From Nonomuraea pusilla (lineage in GTDB: Bacteria > Actinomycetota > Actinomycetes > Streptosporangiales > Streptosporangiaceae), in the NCBI RefSeq assembly GCF_900109355.1, contig NZ_FOBF01000003.1:434001-498000 (forward strand): a stretch of DNA of 64,000 nucleotides, in the 5' to 3' direction. The notes beneath the pieces were generated by a model, which was not told the DNA's origin, ran no database searches, and worked only from the letters and a program-made list of their open reading frames with translations. The position numbers and the translations under genes were made by a program. Shown in pieces: positions 26,643-34,419 of this stretch. The number at the start of each line of letters is the position of its first letter. Position 1 is the stretch's first letter.

Positions 26643-27545
26643 ATGAACTCCGTCCCAAAAGGTAAGCTCGCGGCACTTGTGGCAGCCGTCCTGATGCTCG
26701 CTCTCGCGGCGGCCGGCCTGGTGCTCGTGCTGGCGGACGCGGCGACCACCTCGGCGGGGGGCCGCCCGGCCAACGAGGCGCAGCAGCTCGCCTCGCCCCC
26801 CGGCGGCAAGGCGTCCACGGGCAGGGTGGCGCAGGGCGGAGCCCTCTCGGGAAGGGCAGCGGCGACGCGGAACCCGCTCTACAGGACCGGCGCCCTCACC
26901 GACGTCGGCTGCGCGCCGGGCGACCTGCCCGCGGGGAGCGTGGTGGCCTACCGGCGCTTCCTCACGCGGGTGACGGCCTGCCTGAACAGGGCGTGGGCCG
27001 CGCAGTTCCGCAAGGCGGGACTGAGCTTCAGCAAGCCGCGGCTGCGCATCATCACCTCCAAGGTCAAGACGCCCTGCGGGGTGTGGAACACCGGCGCGGA
27101 CGGCGTCTACTGCTCCAGCGACCGCACGATGTACCTGATGATCAGCAAGGAGCAGATCCGCAACCCGTTCCCGCTCGGCATCACCCGCCTGGTGGCGCAC
27201 GAGTACGGCCACCACGTCCAGCAGATCTCCGGCATCTGGCAGTACTACTGGGCGGCCAGGGCCACGGCCGGCAAGGCGGGCAGGCTGCAGCTCGCGCGCA
27301 AGTCGGAGCTGCAGGCGGAGTGCTTCTCCGCGGTGTTCATGAGCACGATGCGCGACAGCCCGCTCGTCGCGCCCGCCGACTGGGACTACACGGTGGACTG
27401 GTTCAGGAGGAACGGCGCCAAGGGCTGGCCGCAGAACGACCACGGCAAGGGCCCGACCCAGGCGGCCTGGATGACGAGGGGCTTCACGCGGGCGACCCCG
27501 GGCGCCTGCAACACCTGGGCCGCCACGGCGAGGAACGTGTCCTGA
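26643..27545 (+). CDS. Secreted/anchored neutral zinc metallopeptidase-like protein, paralogue 1
   Basis: A 300-residue protein of the neutral zinc metallopeptidase (YpfJ-like) type. One hydrophobic N-terminal segment (about 8-32) anchors or exports it, and a Gly/Ala/Ser-rich linker follows. The catalytic domain carries HEYGH (186-190) and the third metal-ligand region KSELQAECFSA with Glu222/Glu226. Cys pairs (Cys90, Cys113, Cys145, Cys157) suggest disulfides outside the cell. It ends with TPGACNTWAA, shared with two other proteins here. The ATG at 26643 is used; the ribosome site is weak. Its natural substrate is unknown. It is followed by paralogue 2 after 66 bases. Confidence 0.85.
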   Translation: MNSVPKGKLAALVAAVLMLALAAAGLVLVLADAATTSAGGRPANEAQQLASPPGGKASTGRVAQGGALSGRAAATRNPLYRTGALTDVGCAPGDLPAGSVVAYRRFLTRVTACLNRAWAAQFRKAGLSFSKPRLRIITSKVKTPCGVWNTGADGVYCSSDRTMYLMISKEQIRNPFPLGITRLVAHEYGHHVQQISGIWQYYWAARATAGKAGRLQLARKSELQAECFSAVFMSTMRDSPLVAPADWDYTVDWFRRNGAKGWPQNDHGKGPTQAAWMTRGFTRATPGACNTWAATARNVS

Positions 27546-27611
27546 TGACCGCCACGCCGATGGACAAATGCTGCTTTACCTGGAACTCCCTCTTTAATAG
27601 GGTGCCTACCC

Positions 27612-28385
27612 ATGCGTAGCCCCCTATTAGCGATCATCGCCGCCGCCGCGGCCTGCGTCCTGTTCACCGGGACGGCCCACGCCGGCACCGCCGCGGCCCC
27701 GTTCAAGCCCGTCCTGACGAAGAACGCGATCTACAAGACCGGCAAGATCGGCCTGGAGCAGTGCGCCGAGCAGCCCGTCCAGCGTGACGACCTCGACGGC
27801 GCCCGCGTCTACCTCGAGTTCCTCGTGGACTGCCTGAACACCGCGTGGAGCGAGCAGGTCACCAAGGCGGGCTTCACCTTCAGCAAGCCCAAGCTGGAGG
27901 TCATCGCCAAGCCGGGCGCGCCCACCGCCTGCGGCAGCTTCCCCGAGGGCGCCCAGGCCATCTACTGCCCGAAGAACAGCAAGATCACCTTCCTGCTCAA
28001 CCCGGGCATCCTCGCCGAGCCGACCGAGCTCTTCCTCATGGAGGTCATCGCCCACGAGTACGGCCACCACGTCCAGAACCTCACCGGCATGCTGAAGGTC
28101 GTCGACGACCTCAGGGGCAAGAGCAAGGCCCGCGTCTACGACGAGAGCCGCCGCGTCGAGCTGCAGGCCGAGTGCCTGTCCGGCGCGTTCATCGGCCGGG
28201 TCTGGCACTCGCTCGGCCGCCGCGACTTCGACTTCAAGTACATCGTGGAGGTCGCGCAGGACGGCTTCGACTACAGCACGCACGGCAAGGCCTCCAACAT
28301 CGCGTGGTGGCTCAAGCACGGCTTCGACGCCGAGTCGCCCGGCGCCTGCAACACCTGGAGCGCCCCGAAGGCCCGGGTCGCCTAG
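27612..28385 (+). CDS. Secreted neutral zinc metallopeptidase-like protein, paralogue 2
   Basis: A 257-residue paralogue of the preceding gene. A Sec signal peptide (1-24, cleavage after AHA) is clear. The mature domain has HEYGH at 148-152 and RRVELQAECLSGAF with Glu183/Glu187. Four Cys positions and the terminal SPGACNTWSAP match paralogues 1 and 3. It lies 66 bases downstream of paralogue 1 in the same direction and was probably formed by tandem duplication. A hairpin follows its stop. The family is widespread but without a known physiological substrate; processing of a secreted protein or peptide is possible (inference). Confidence 0.87.
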   Translation: MRSPLLAIIAAAAACVLFTGTAHAGTAAAPFKPVLTKNAIYKTGKIGLEQCAEQPVQRDDLDGARVYLEFLVDCLNTAWSEQVTKAGFTFSKPKLEVIAKPGAPTACGSFPEGAQAIYCPKNSKITFLLNPGILAEPTELFLMEVIAHEYGHHVQNLTGMLKVVDDLRGKSKARVYDESRRVELQAECLSGAFIGRVWHSLGRRDFDFKYIVEVAQDGFDYSTHGKASNIAWWLKHGFDAESPGACNTWSAPKARVA

Positions 28386-28397
28386 AACCGTCCACGC

Positions 28398-28443
28398 AGA
28401 TCCGCGGCCACCGGCCGGGCCCGCGCCCGCCGTCCGCGGATCT
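28398..28443. terminator. Terminator hairpin between convergent peptidase and ROK genes
   Basis: AGATCCGCGG (28398-28407) pairs perfectly with CCGCGGATCT (28434-28443), with GC-rich material between that can fold further. It lies in the 84-base gap between convergent stop codons. Confidence 0.65.
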
Positions 28444-28469
28444 TCCCGTCTCCGGGGTCCTGGGGAGGG

Positions 28470-29675
28470 TCAGCCGGTGACCCTGGCCAGGACCTCCAGG
28501 GGATCGGCGAGGACGTGCGCGAAGGCCAGCTCCGCCGCCCCCACCAGCGTCGCCGCGTCGCCCAGCGCCGACGTGCGCAGCCGCAGCCGCTCCCGCTGCG
28601 GCGCCATCGCGTTCGTCGCCAGCCGCGAACGCACCTGGGCGGCCGTGCTGAGGTAGACCTCGCGCAGCATGCCGCCGAAGACGACCATCTCCGGGTTGAA
28701 GACGTTCACCAGGTTGGCCACGCCGAGCCCCAGCCAGTCGCCCACCCTGGCCAGCGCCTCCTGCGCCACGATGTCGCCCCGGTCGGCCGCCTCGACGACC
28801 GCCCGCACCGCGTCGCGGCCCTGCTGCCCCTCGCCGTACCGGCCGGCCAGCTCCAGCAGCGCCCGCTCCCCCACCTCGGCCTCCAGGCAGCCGTGCGAGC
28901 CGCACCCGCAGGCCCGCCCTCCCGGGTTGACCACCATGTGGCCCACCTCGCCGCCGTAGCCGTCGTGCCCGCCGAGCAGGTGCCCGCCCGCGATGATGCC
29001 GCCGCCGATGCCGACGTCGCCGTGCAGGTAGATGAGGTCGCGGACGTTCACGCCGACGCCGCGGCTGTGCTCGGCCAGCGCCCCCAGATTGGCGTCGTTG
29101 CCCACGCTGACCGGCAGGCCCAGGCCCAGCCTGCGGCCCAGCTCCTCGCCGAACGGCACCTCCTCGGCCAGGAGGTTCGGGCCGAACCTGACCACGCCGT
29201 CGCCCTTGCGCACGCCGCCGGACACGGCGGCCGCCACGCCGACGCAGACGGTGTCGGCCCTGGTCCTGCGGCGCATCTGCCGGGCGAACCCCGACAGCGC
29301 GCCGACGATCTCCTCCAGCTCGAACGGCCCGCGGGTCCTGGCCGCCTCCCGGCGGTCGAGGATCACGCCGCCCAGCCCGACCCTGGCCACGGCGAGCCGG
29401 TCGGGGCCCACGTCGAAGGCGAAGACGTACACCCTGGCCGACTCCGGACGCACCACGAGCGAGGGCCGCCCCGCCCGGCCCGTCTCGCGCGGCAGCTCCT
29501 CGCGTACCAGCCCCGCCGCGGTCAGGTCGGACGTGAGCGCCATGATCGTGCTGCGGTTCAGCCCCATCCTGGAGGTCAGCTCCGCGCGCGAGATCGGCCC
29601 GCCCAGGTGGACATGGCGGAGCAGAGCGCCGAGGTTGTGGCGCCTGATGTCCTCTTGGGAGGGGCCGGCACGCAT
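28470..29675 (-). CDS. ROK-family transcriptional regulator (NagC/XylR type)
   Basis: A 401-residue sugar-responsive repressor. The N-terminal winged helix reads RRHNLGALLRHVHLGGPISR, then AELTSRMGLNRSTIMALTSDL. The ROK body has the GYGGEVGHMVVNPGGRACG stretch and the zinc motif CGCGSHGCLEAEVG, plus SVGNDANLGALAEH and DVGIGGGIIAGGHLL. The ATG at 29675 has AAGGA nine bases upstream. It begins 35 bases after the permease gene and is the last gene of the ABC transporter operon, a common arrangement for xylose-type systems where the ROK protein senses the imported sugar. Confidence 0.92.
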   Translation of the reverse strand: MRAGPSQEDIRRHNLGALLRHVHLGGPISRAELTSRMGLNRSTIMALTSDLTAAGLVREELPRETGRAGRPSLVVRPESARVYVFAFDVGPDRLAVARVGLGGVILDRREAARTRGPFELEEIVGALSGFARQMRRRTRADTVCVGVAAAVSGGVRKGDGVVRFGPNLLAEEVPFGEELGRRLGLGLPVSVGNDANLGALAEHSRGVGVNVRDLIYLHGDVGIGGGIIAGGHLLGGHDGYGGEVGHMVVNPGGRACGCGSHGCLEAEVGERALLELAGRYGEGQQGRDAVRAVVEAADRGDIVAQEALARVGDWLGLGVANLVNVFNPEMVVFGGMLREVYLSTAAQVRSRLATNAMAPQRERLRLRTSALGDAATLVGAAELAFAHVLADPLEVLARVTG

Positions 29676-29710
29676 CGTCTGGGTTTCCTTCGACGGCTGG
29701 AAGTCGCTGA

Positions 29711-30973
29711 TCACCTTAGACCAGCGGCGGCCGCCCGCTTGCGCGCCAGCGCGTCCACACCGGCGGCGAGCAGCAGCACCGAGCCCGTGACCAGGTACTT
29801 CACACTCGCTCCATACCCCATCAGGCCCATGCCGTTCTCGATGACGGCCACCACCGCGCCGCCGAGCACGGCGTCGAGCACCCGGCCCTTGCCGCCGAAC
29901 AGGCTGGTGCCGCCGATGACGGCCGCGCCCACCGCGTACAGCAGGACCGAGCTGCCGCCCGTGTTCGGGTCGACCGAGCTGGCCCTGGAGGCGGCCACCA
30001 CGCCGCCGACCGCGGCCATGCAGGAACAGATCACGAATGCGCTGATCTTGATGCGGTCCACGGCGATGCCGGCCCGCCTGGCCGCCTCGGTGTTGCCGCC
30101 CACCGCGTAGATGTGGCGGCCGAACGCGGTGCGGCGCAGCACCAGCGTCCACAGCACCAGCAGCGCCAGGATGACCGGGACCACGATCGGCACGCCCGTC
30201 AGCGAGACGAGCGCGGGGTTGCGGCTGCGCTCCAGGTTGAGCACGTACACGGCGAGGCCGGCGATGAGCGCCAGCGTGCCGACGCGGGCCCCGATCAGCG
30301 ACAGCGGCTCGGCGGCCAGGCCGCGCCGCGACCGGTTGCGCGCCCGCAGGAGCTGGACGGCGGCGAACACGGCGACGCACCCCGCGTACATGGCCCAGCC
30401 CAGCCACGGCGGCAGGTTCTTGTTGGCGACGGCGACGATGACCGGGTCGCGGATGGAGATGTTCGTCCCCTCGTCCACCAGCACCAGCACCAGGCCCTGG
30501 AAGGCGAGGAACGCCGCGAGCGTCACCACGAACGACGGGATGCCGACCTTGGCGACGAGGGTGCCGAGCACGACGCCGATGACCACGCCGGTGAGGATCG
30601 CGCCGGCCACGGCGACGTACCACGGCAGGCCCATCTCGGACAGGGCGACGGCGAGCACGGCCGCGCACACGCCGCTCGCGAAGCCGGCCGACAGGTCGAT
30701 CTCGCCGAGCAGCAGGACGAACACCAGGCCCATCGCGATCAGCGTGACCGCGGCGCCCTGGGTGAACAGGTTCGCGAAGTTGATGGAGGTGACGAAGGCG
30801 GGGCGGGCGGCGGCGAACGCCGAGCAGAGCACGATGAGGCCCAGCACGGCCGGCAGCGCGCCCATGTCGCCGCCGCGCAGCCGTTCGACGTACCCGCGCA
30901 GGCTGTTCCCCAGCGACGGCGACTGCTTGGCGGCGGCGACCGCCTCGCCGGGGAGTTCCTTGACCTGGTTCAT
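29711..30973 (-). CDS. Sugar ABC transporter permease (XylH/RbsC type)
   Basis: A 420-residue membrane permease of the ribose/xylose branch with about ten spans. Conserved pieces include TQGAAVTLIAMGLVFVLLLG followed by EIDLSAGF (the EIDLS motif of this branch). GRHIYAVGGNTEAARRAGI, in the cytosolic coupling loop, and GTSLFGGKGRVLDAVLGG near the C-terminus are also present. The gene overlaps the ATPase gene by ATGA (30970-30973). It works with the ATPase and the binding protein to import a monosaccharide, probably xylose or a related sugar. Confidence 0.92.
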   Translation of the reverse strand: MNQVKELPGEAVAAAKQSPSLGNSLRGYVERLRGGDMGALPAVLGLIVLCSAFAAARPAFVTSINFANLFTQGAAVTLIAMGLVFVLLLGEIDLSAGFASGVCAAVLAVALSEMGLPWYVAVAGAILTGVVIGVVLGTLVAKVGIPSFVVTLAAFLAFQGLVLVLVDEGTNISIRDPVIVAVANKNLPPWLGWAMYAGCVAVFAAVQLLRARNRSRRGLAAEPLSLIGARVGTLALIAGLAVYVLNLERSRNPALVSLTGVPIVVPVILALLVLWTLVLRRTAFGRHIYAVGGNTEAARRAGIAVDRIKISAFVICSCMAAVGGVVAASRASSVDPNTGGSSVLLYAVGAAVIGGTSLFGGKGRVLDAVLGGAVVAVIENGMGLMGYGASVKYLVTGSVLLLAAGVDALARKRAAAAGLR

Positions 30974-31734
30974 GGAGTGACCCCGTTCTTGAGGCCGAGA
31001 TCACCGCTGCGACCCGAGGTGATCAGTTCGACGACCTGGGCGTGCGTCACGTCGGCGGTCCTGACCTGGGCGGCCGTCCTGCCGAGGTAGAGCGCCGCGA
31101 TCCGGTCGGAGACGGCGAACACGTCGTTCATGTTGTGCGAGATGAGCACGACCGCGAGGCCCGTGTCGGCCAGGCGGCGCACCAGCTCCAGCACCTGCGC
31201 CGTCTGGGCGACGCCGAGCGCCGCGGTGGGCTCGTCGAGGATGACGACCTTGCTGTTCCAGAGCACGGCCTTGGCGATGGCCACCGTCTGCCGCTGGCCG
31301 CCCGACAGGCTCGACACCTGCTGCCTGATGGACTTGACGGTGCGCACGGACAGGCTGCTGAGCGTCCGCTCGGCCAGTTCCTCCATGCCGGCCTCGTCGA
31401 GCAGCAGGCCGTTCCTGCGCTCCCTGCCGAGGAACATGTTCTGGACGATGTCGAGGTTGTCGCACAGCGCCAGGTCCTGGTAGACGATCTCGATGCCGAG
31501 GTCGCCCGCGTCGCGCGGGCTGTTGACCTGCACCTGGCGGCCGTCGAAGTAGATGGCGCCGGCGTCGATGGGGTGGATGCCGCCGACGCACTTGACCAGC
31601 GTCGACTTTCCCGCGCCGTTGTCGCCGACGAGGGCGGTCACCTCGCCGGCGTACGCCGAGAACTCAACCTTGTGCAGGACCTTCACCGGGCCGAAGCTCT
31701 TGTCGATCCCGCGCGTCTCGAGGAGGGGGGTCAT
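30970..31734 (-). CDS. Sugar ABC transporter ATP-binding protein (single domain)
   Basis: A 254-residue ATPase with Walker A GDNGAGKS (37-44), signature SSLSGGQRQ, Walker B KVVILDEPTAALG and the switch His in VVLISHNMNDV. Many sugar transporters of this class use a double ATPase of about 500 residues; here one domain is encoded and must dimerise. It follows the binding-protein gene after a 57-base gap that contains a strong hairpin. Confidence 0.93.
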   Translation of the reverse strand: MTPLLETRGIDKSFGPVKVLHKVEFSAYAGEVTALVGDNGAGKSTLVKCVGGIHPIDAGAIYFDGRQVQVNSPRDAGDLGIEIVYQDLALCDNLDIVQNMFLGRERRNGLLLDEAGMEELAERTLSSLSVRTVKSIRQQVSSLSGGQRQTVAIAKAVLWNSKVVILDEPTAALGVAQTAQVLELVRRLADTGLAVVLISHNMNDVFAVSDRIAALYLGRTAAQVRTADVTHAQVVELITSGRSGDLGLKNGVTP

Positions 31735-31749
31735 GGGGCTCCCTAGGGC

Positions 31750-31785
31750 GGGGTACGGCCGCGCGGGTGCCGCCGGCCGTACCCC
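31750..31785 (-). terminator. Intercistronic hairpin between binding protein and ATPase genes
   Basis: GGGGTACGGCC (31750-31760) pairs with GGCCGTACCCC (31775-31785) over 11 bp with a 14-base loop. In this position such hairpins stabilise the upstream message or reduce read-through, giving more binding protein than transporter. Confidence 0.7.
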
Positions 31786-31791
31786 TCGTCA

Positions 31792-32913
31792 TTACTGGAT
31801 TCCCGCCTCGGTGCACTTCTTGGCGAAGTCACCCGCGCACAGTTCCTCCTTGGTGACGTAGCCGTCGGCGACGACGTCCTTGACGGAGTCGGCGTAGACG
31901 GCCTGCGGCTCCAGGAGTTCGGATGGGACGTCCTGGCCGGTCTCGGGGTCCTTGACGCTGCCGCTCGCCTGCGGCTTCTCGCCCTTGGCCAGGGCGACGG
32001 CGAGCTTGGCGGCGGCGTCGGCCTCCTTCTTGACCGCCTTGTAGACGGTCATGCACTGGTCGCCCGCGAGGATGTTCTGCAGGCCCTGGACGGTGGCGTC
32101 CTGGCCGGTCACCGGCACCTTGCCGTTGAGGTTGTTCTTCTTCAGCACGGTGATGGCGGCGTTGCCGAGGCCGTCGTTGGCGGCCAGCACGCCGGCGATC
32201 TTCGGCTCCTTGGTGAGCATCTGCTCGAAGATGGTGCCGGCCTGCGCGTTGTCCCAGTCGGGCACGGACTGGTCGGGGCCCTTGACGTACTCGCCGGAGT
32301 CGAACTTCGGCTTGAGCACGCCGTCGTAGCCGTTCTTGAACAGGGTCGCGTTGTTGTCGGTGGGCGAGCCGTTCAGGTAGGCCACGATGGGCTTGGCGGC
32401 CTTCTTGTCGGCCAGGCACTTGACCAGGCCCTCGCCCTGGAGCTGGCCGACCTTGGTGTTGTCGAAGCTGACGTAGTACGCGGCGCCGCCGCCCAGGGTC
32501 AGGCGGTCGTAGTCGATCGTGGCCACGCCCTGGGACCTGGCCTTGTCGATGACGGTCTTGCCGGTGCCGCTGTCCAGGTTGACGATCATCAGGACGGTGG
32601 CCCCGTTGGTGATCATCTGGTCGGCGATGGTCTGGAACGCCGTCTTGTCGTTCTGGGCGTTCTGGATGTCGTACTCCACCCCGGCGGCCTTGAATGCCTC
32701 TTCGAGGTACTTGCGGTCCGCCGTCTCCCAGCGGGCCGAGGACTTGCTGTCCGGCAGGATGACGCCGATCTTGCCGGGCTTCTGCGACTGCTGCGGCTGC
32801 TGCGCCGATGCCGACGACGTCGTGCTGGTCTGACCGCTTTCGCCCCCGCAGGCGGTGAGACCGAGGGCGAGCGCGGCTGCCGCGGCGGTCATGGTGAGGA
32901 TCCCCTTGCGCAT
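31792..32913 (-). CDS. Sugar ABC transporter substrate-binding lipoprotein (XylF type)
   Basis: A 373-residue lipoprotein. The signal peptide ends in the lipobox GLTAC with Cys22. The mature part is a periplasmic-binding-protein type I fold: KIGVILPDSKSSARWETADR, ATVLMIVNLDSGTGKTVIDK, GVATIDYDRLTLGGGAAYYV and VTGQDATVQGLQNILAG, as in xylose-binding proteins. AAAGGA lies about ten bases before the ATG at 32913. First gene of an operon with ATPase, permease and ROK regulator. Two TTGTT..CGG.AAC sites lie upstream. Xylose is the best guess for the ligand; other pentoses are possible. Confidence 0.92.
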   Translation of the reverse strand: MRKGILTMTAAAAALALGLTACGGESGQTSTTSSASAQQPQQSQKPGKIGVILPDSKSSARWETADRKYLEEAFKAAGVEYDIQNAQNDKTAFQTIADQMITNGATVLMIVNLDSGTGKTVIDKARSQGVATIDYDRLTLGGGAAYYVSFDNTKVGQLQGEGLVKCLADKKAAKPIVAYLNGSPTDNNATLFKNGYDGVLKPKFDSGEYVKGPDQSVPDWDNAQAGTIFEQMLTKEPKIAGVLAANDGLGNAAITVLKKNNLNGKVPVTGQDATVQGLQNILAGDQCMTVYKAVKKEADAAAKLAVALAKGEKPQASGSVKDPETGQDVPSELLEPQAVYADSVKDVVADGYVTKEELCAGDFAKKCTEAGIQ

Positions 32914-32952
32914 GATGCAGGGTCCTTTCTTCCGGAGGGGCCCGGATGAATG

Positions 32953-33031
32953 TTGTTTGCGGCAACGTATTCCGCCACGGGCCTGCTTTGGAAGACCCCC
33001 CAAGGGGGCAATTTGTTGTTGCCGGTAACAA
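32953..33031. promoter_or_regulatory. Two putative operators upstream of the sugar ABC operon
   Basis: TTGTTGCCGGTAACAA (33016-33031) is a near-palindrome. TTGTTTGCGGCAACGT (32953-32968) matches it at 11 of 16 positions, sharing TTGTT, CGG and AAC. Both lie between the binding-protein start and the upstream TSUP gene and are candidate sites for the ROK regulator. Confidence 0.5.
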
Positions 33032-33070
33032 TCCAGAAACGCCAGGGCGACGCTCCGCGCGCCCCGCCGG

Positions 33071-33796
33071 TCAGGCCGTGAGGCTCTGCAGGATCAGCGC
33101 CGCCGCCGACGTCGCCGCCACCCCCAGCACCGCGACCCGGACCTTGCCGCCGTCCAGGTACCTGCGCAGCGGGCGCGACGCGAGGAAGCCCAGCGCCATC
33201 GGCACGATCAGCGCGGCCCCCGTCGCGAGCGCGCGCGACGGCAGCCGGTCCACCGCCGCCAGGATCACGAGCGACTGCCCCGCGCTGAGGAAGAAGAACA
33301 TCGCCAGCGTGGCCCGGATCTGCGGCCCCTTCGCGCTCTGGTACACCAGCGCGATCGGCGGCCCCCCGATGCCCGTGGCCGTGCCGGTGACGCCCGACAG
33401 GAAACCCGCGCCGGTGATGGTGGCGCCGTTGCGCGGCACCCTCGGCGCCCTCGCCGTGAGCACCACCGCGAGCAGCACCATGACGCCCACGAACACGCCC
33501 AGCGTCGTCACCGAGACGTACACGACGATGAGCGCGCCGACGGCGCTGCCCGGCAGGCGCCCCAGCACCGCGAACCCGACCCCGCGCCAGTCCACGCGCC
33601 GCCACTCCGCGGCCAGCGTGAGCAGCGGCAGCGTCATGTTGACCACCTGGATCGCCCCCGGCATGACGCCGTGGTCCAGCATCGTCAGCACGGGCGCCGC
33701 GACCAGCCCCAGCCCGAACCCCACGCTCCCCTGCACCACCGCGCCGCAGAACACCGCCACGCCGCCCACCACCAGCACTAACGCCACATCGGTCAT
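33071..33796 (-). CDS. TSUP (TauE/SafE) family membrane transporter
   Basis: A 241-residue protein with about eight predicted spans. The two family half-repeats are visible: GAVVQGSVGFGLGLVAAPVL near the N-terminus and GAGFLSGVTGTATGIGGPPI in the middle. The family exports sulfite, sulfonates or organic anions across the membrane. The ATG at 33796 has no clear ribosome site. It is upstream of the sugar ABC operon in the same direction, with operator-like sequences between, so it is probably a separate unit. Confidence 0.85.
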   Translation of the reverse strand: MTDVALVLVVGGVAVFCGAVVQGSVGFGLGLVAAPVLTMLDHGVMPGAIQVVNMTLPLLTLAAEWRRVDWRGVGFAVLGRLPGSAVGALIVVYVSVTTLGVFVGVMVLLAVVLTARAPRVPRNGATITGAGFLSGVTGTATGIGGPPIALVYQSAKGPQIRATLAMFFFLSAGQSLVILAAVDRLPSRALATGAALIVPMALGFLASRPLRRYLDGGKVRVAVLGVAATSAAALILQSLTA

Positions 33797-33849
33797 GGGC
33801 AGAGTCAACCATCCGCCGCCGCAGCGGCCGCATGGGGCCCAGGAAACAT

Positions 33850-33923
33850 CGTCTCCATGACTGACGAGGTTTCCCCCGTGTGCTAACGTCGTCTCCAAGA
33901 GAGACGAAGTCGGGCTTCGTCTC
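33850..33923. promoter_or_regulatory. Promoter with GTCTC repeats and inverted repeat before the HTH gene
   Basis: TGACGA (33862-33867) and TAACGT (33884-33889) are 16 bases apart and could be -35 and -10. CGTCTC occurs at 33850, 33890 and 33918. GAGACGAAG (33901-33909) and CTTCGTCTC (33915-33923) form a perfect 9-bp inverted repeat with a 5-base loop just after the likely start of transcription. The placement fits an operator, possibly for the HTH protein encoded downstream. Confidence 0.5.
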
Positions 33924-33979
33924 CCGCGTGGTAGTAATGAGATCCGCAGAGGAGGCCGTCCCGACAGAGTTGGTGCACC

Positions 33980-34357
33980 ATGACCGAGCGTTACCTCGGC
34001 GTACTCGGCATCGGCGAGGCGCTGGGCGTGAGCCGGCACGCGGTGCACAAGTGGCGATCCCGCCACCCCGGCGGCTCCGGCCACCCGTTCCCCGAGCCCG
34101 ACGTCGAGATCGACGGCACCCCCGGCTGGCGGCCCGACCGGCTCGCCGAGATCATCCGCTGGCGCGACGGCCTGCCCGGCCGCGGCACCGGCGGCGGCCG
34201 TCCCACCGCCGCCCGCCAGGAGTACCTGAAGGAGGCGGCGGCGCGCGGCATGGACCGCGAAGAGGCGCTGCGCGCGCTCGCCACGCTCGGCGAGGAGTTC
34301 CCCGAGATGACCGAGCCGGAGATCTGCGCCTGGCTCCTCGGCCACTGGCGCGGCTAG
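33980..34357 (+). CDS. Small helix-turn-helix DNA-binding protein
   Basis: A 125-residue protein whose N-terminus (LGVLGIGEALGVSRHAVHKW) is a helix-turn-helix of the AlpA/MerR-like excisionase type, followed by RSRHPGGSG.PFPEPDVEID, the wing-like region seen in such proteins. A segment GWRPDRLAEIIRWRDGLPGR follows, as in phage-type regulators, then an acidic helical C-terminus. A possible promoter with GTCTC repeats lies upstream. There are no phage genes around, so it is likely a host regulator. It precedes an esterase gene by 62 bases. Its target is unknown. Confidence 0.75.
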   Translation: MTERYLGVLGIGEALGVSRHAVHKWRSRHPGGSGHPFPEPDVEIDGTPGWRPDRLAEIIRWRDGLPGRGTGGGRPTAARQEYLKEAAARGMDREEALRALATLGEEFPEMTEPEICAWLLGHWRG

Positions 34358-34419
34358 CGGCACCCTCCCCGCGGCTCCCCGCGCCTCCCCGCACCACCCC
34401 CTGCGGAAGGCGATGACGC

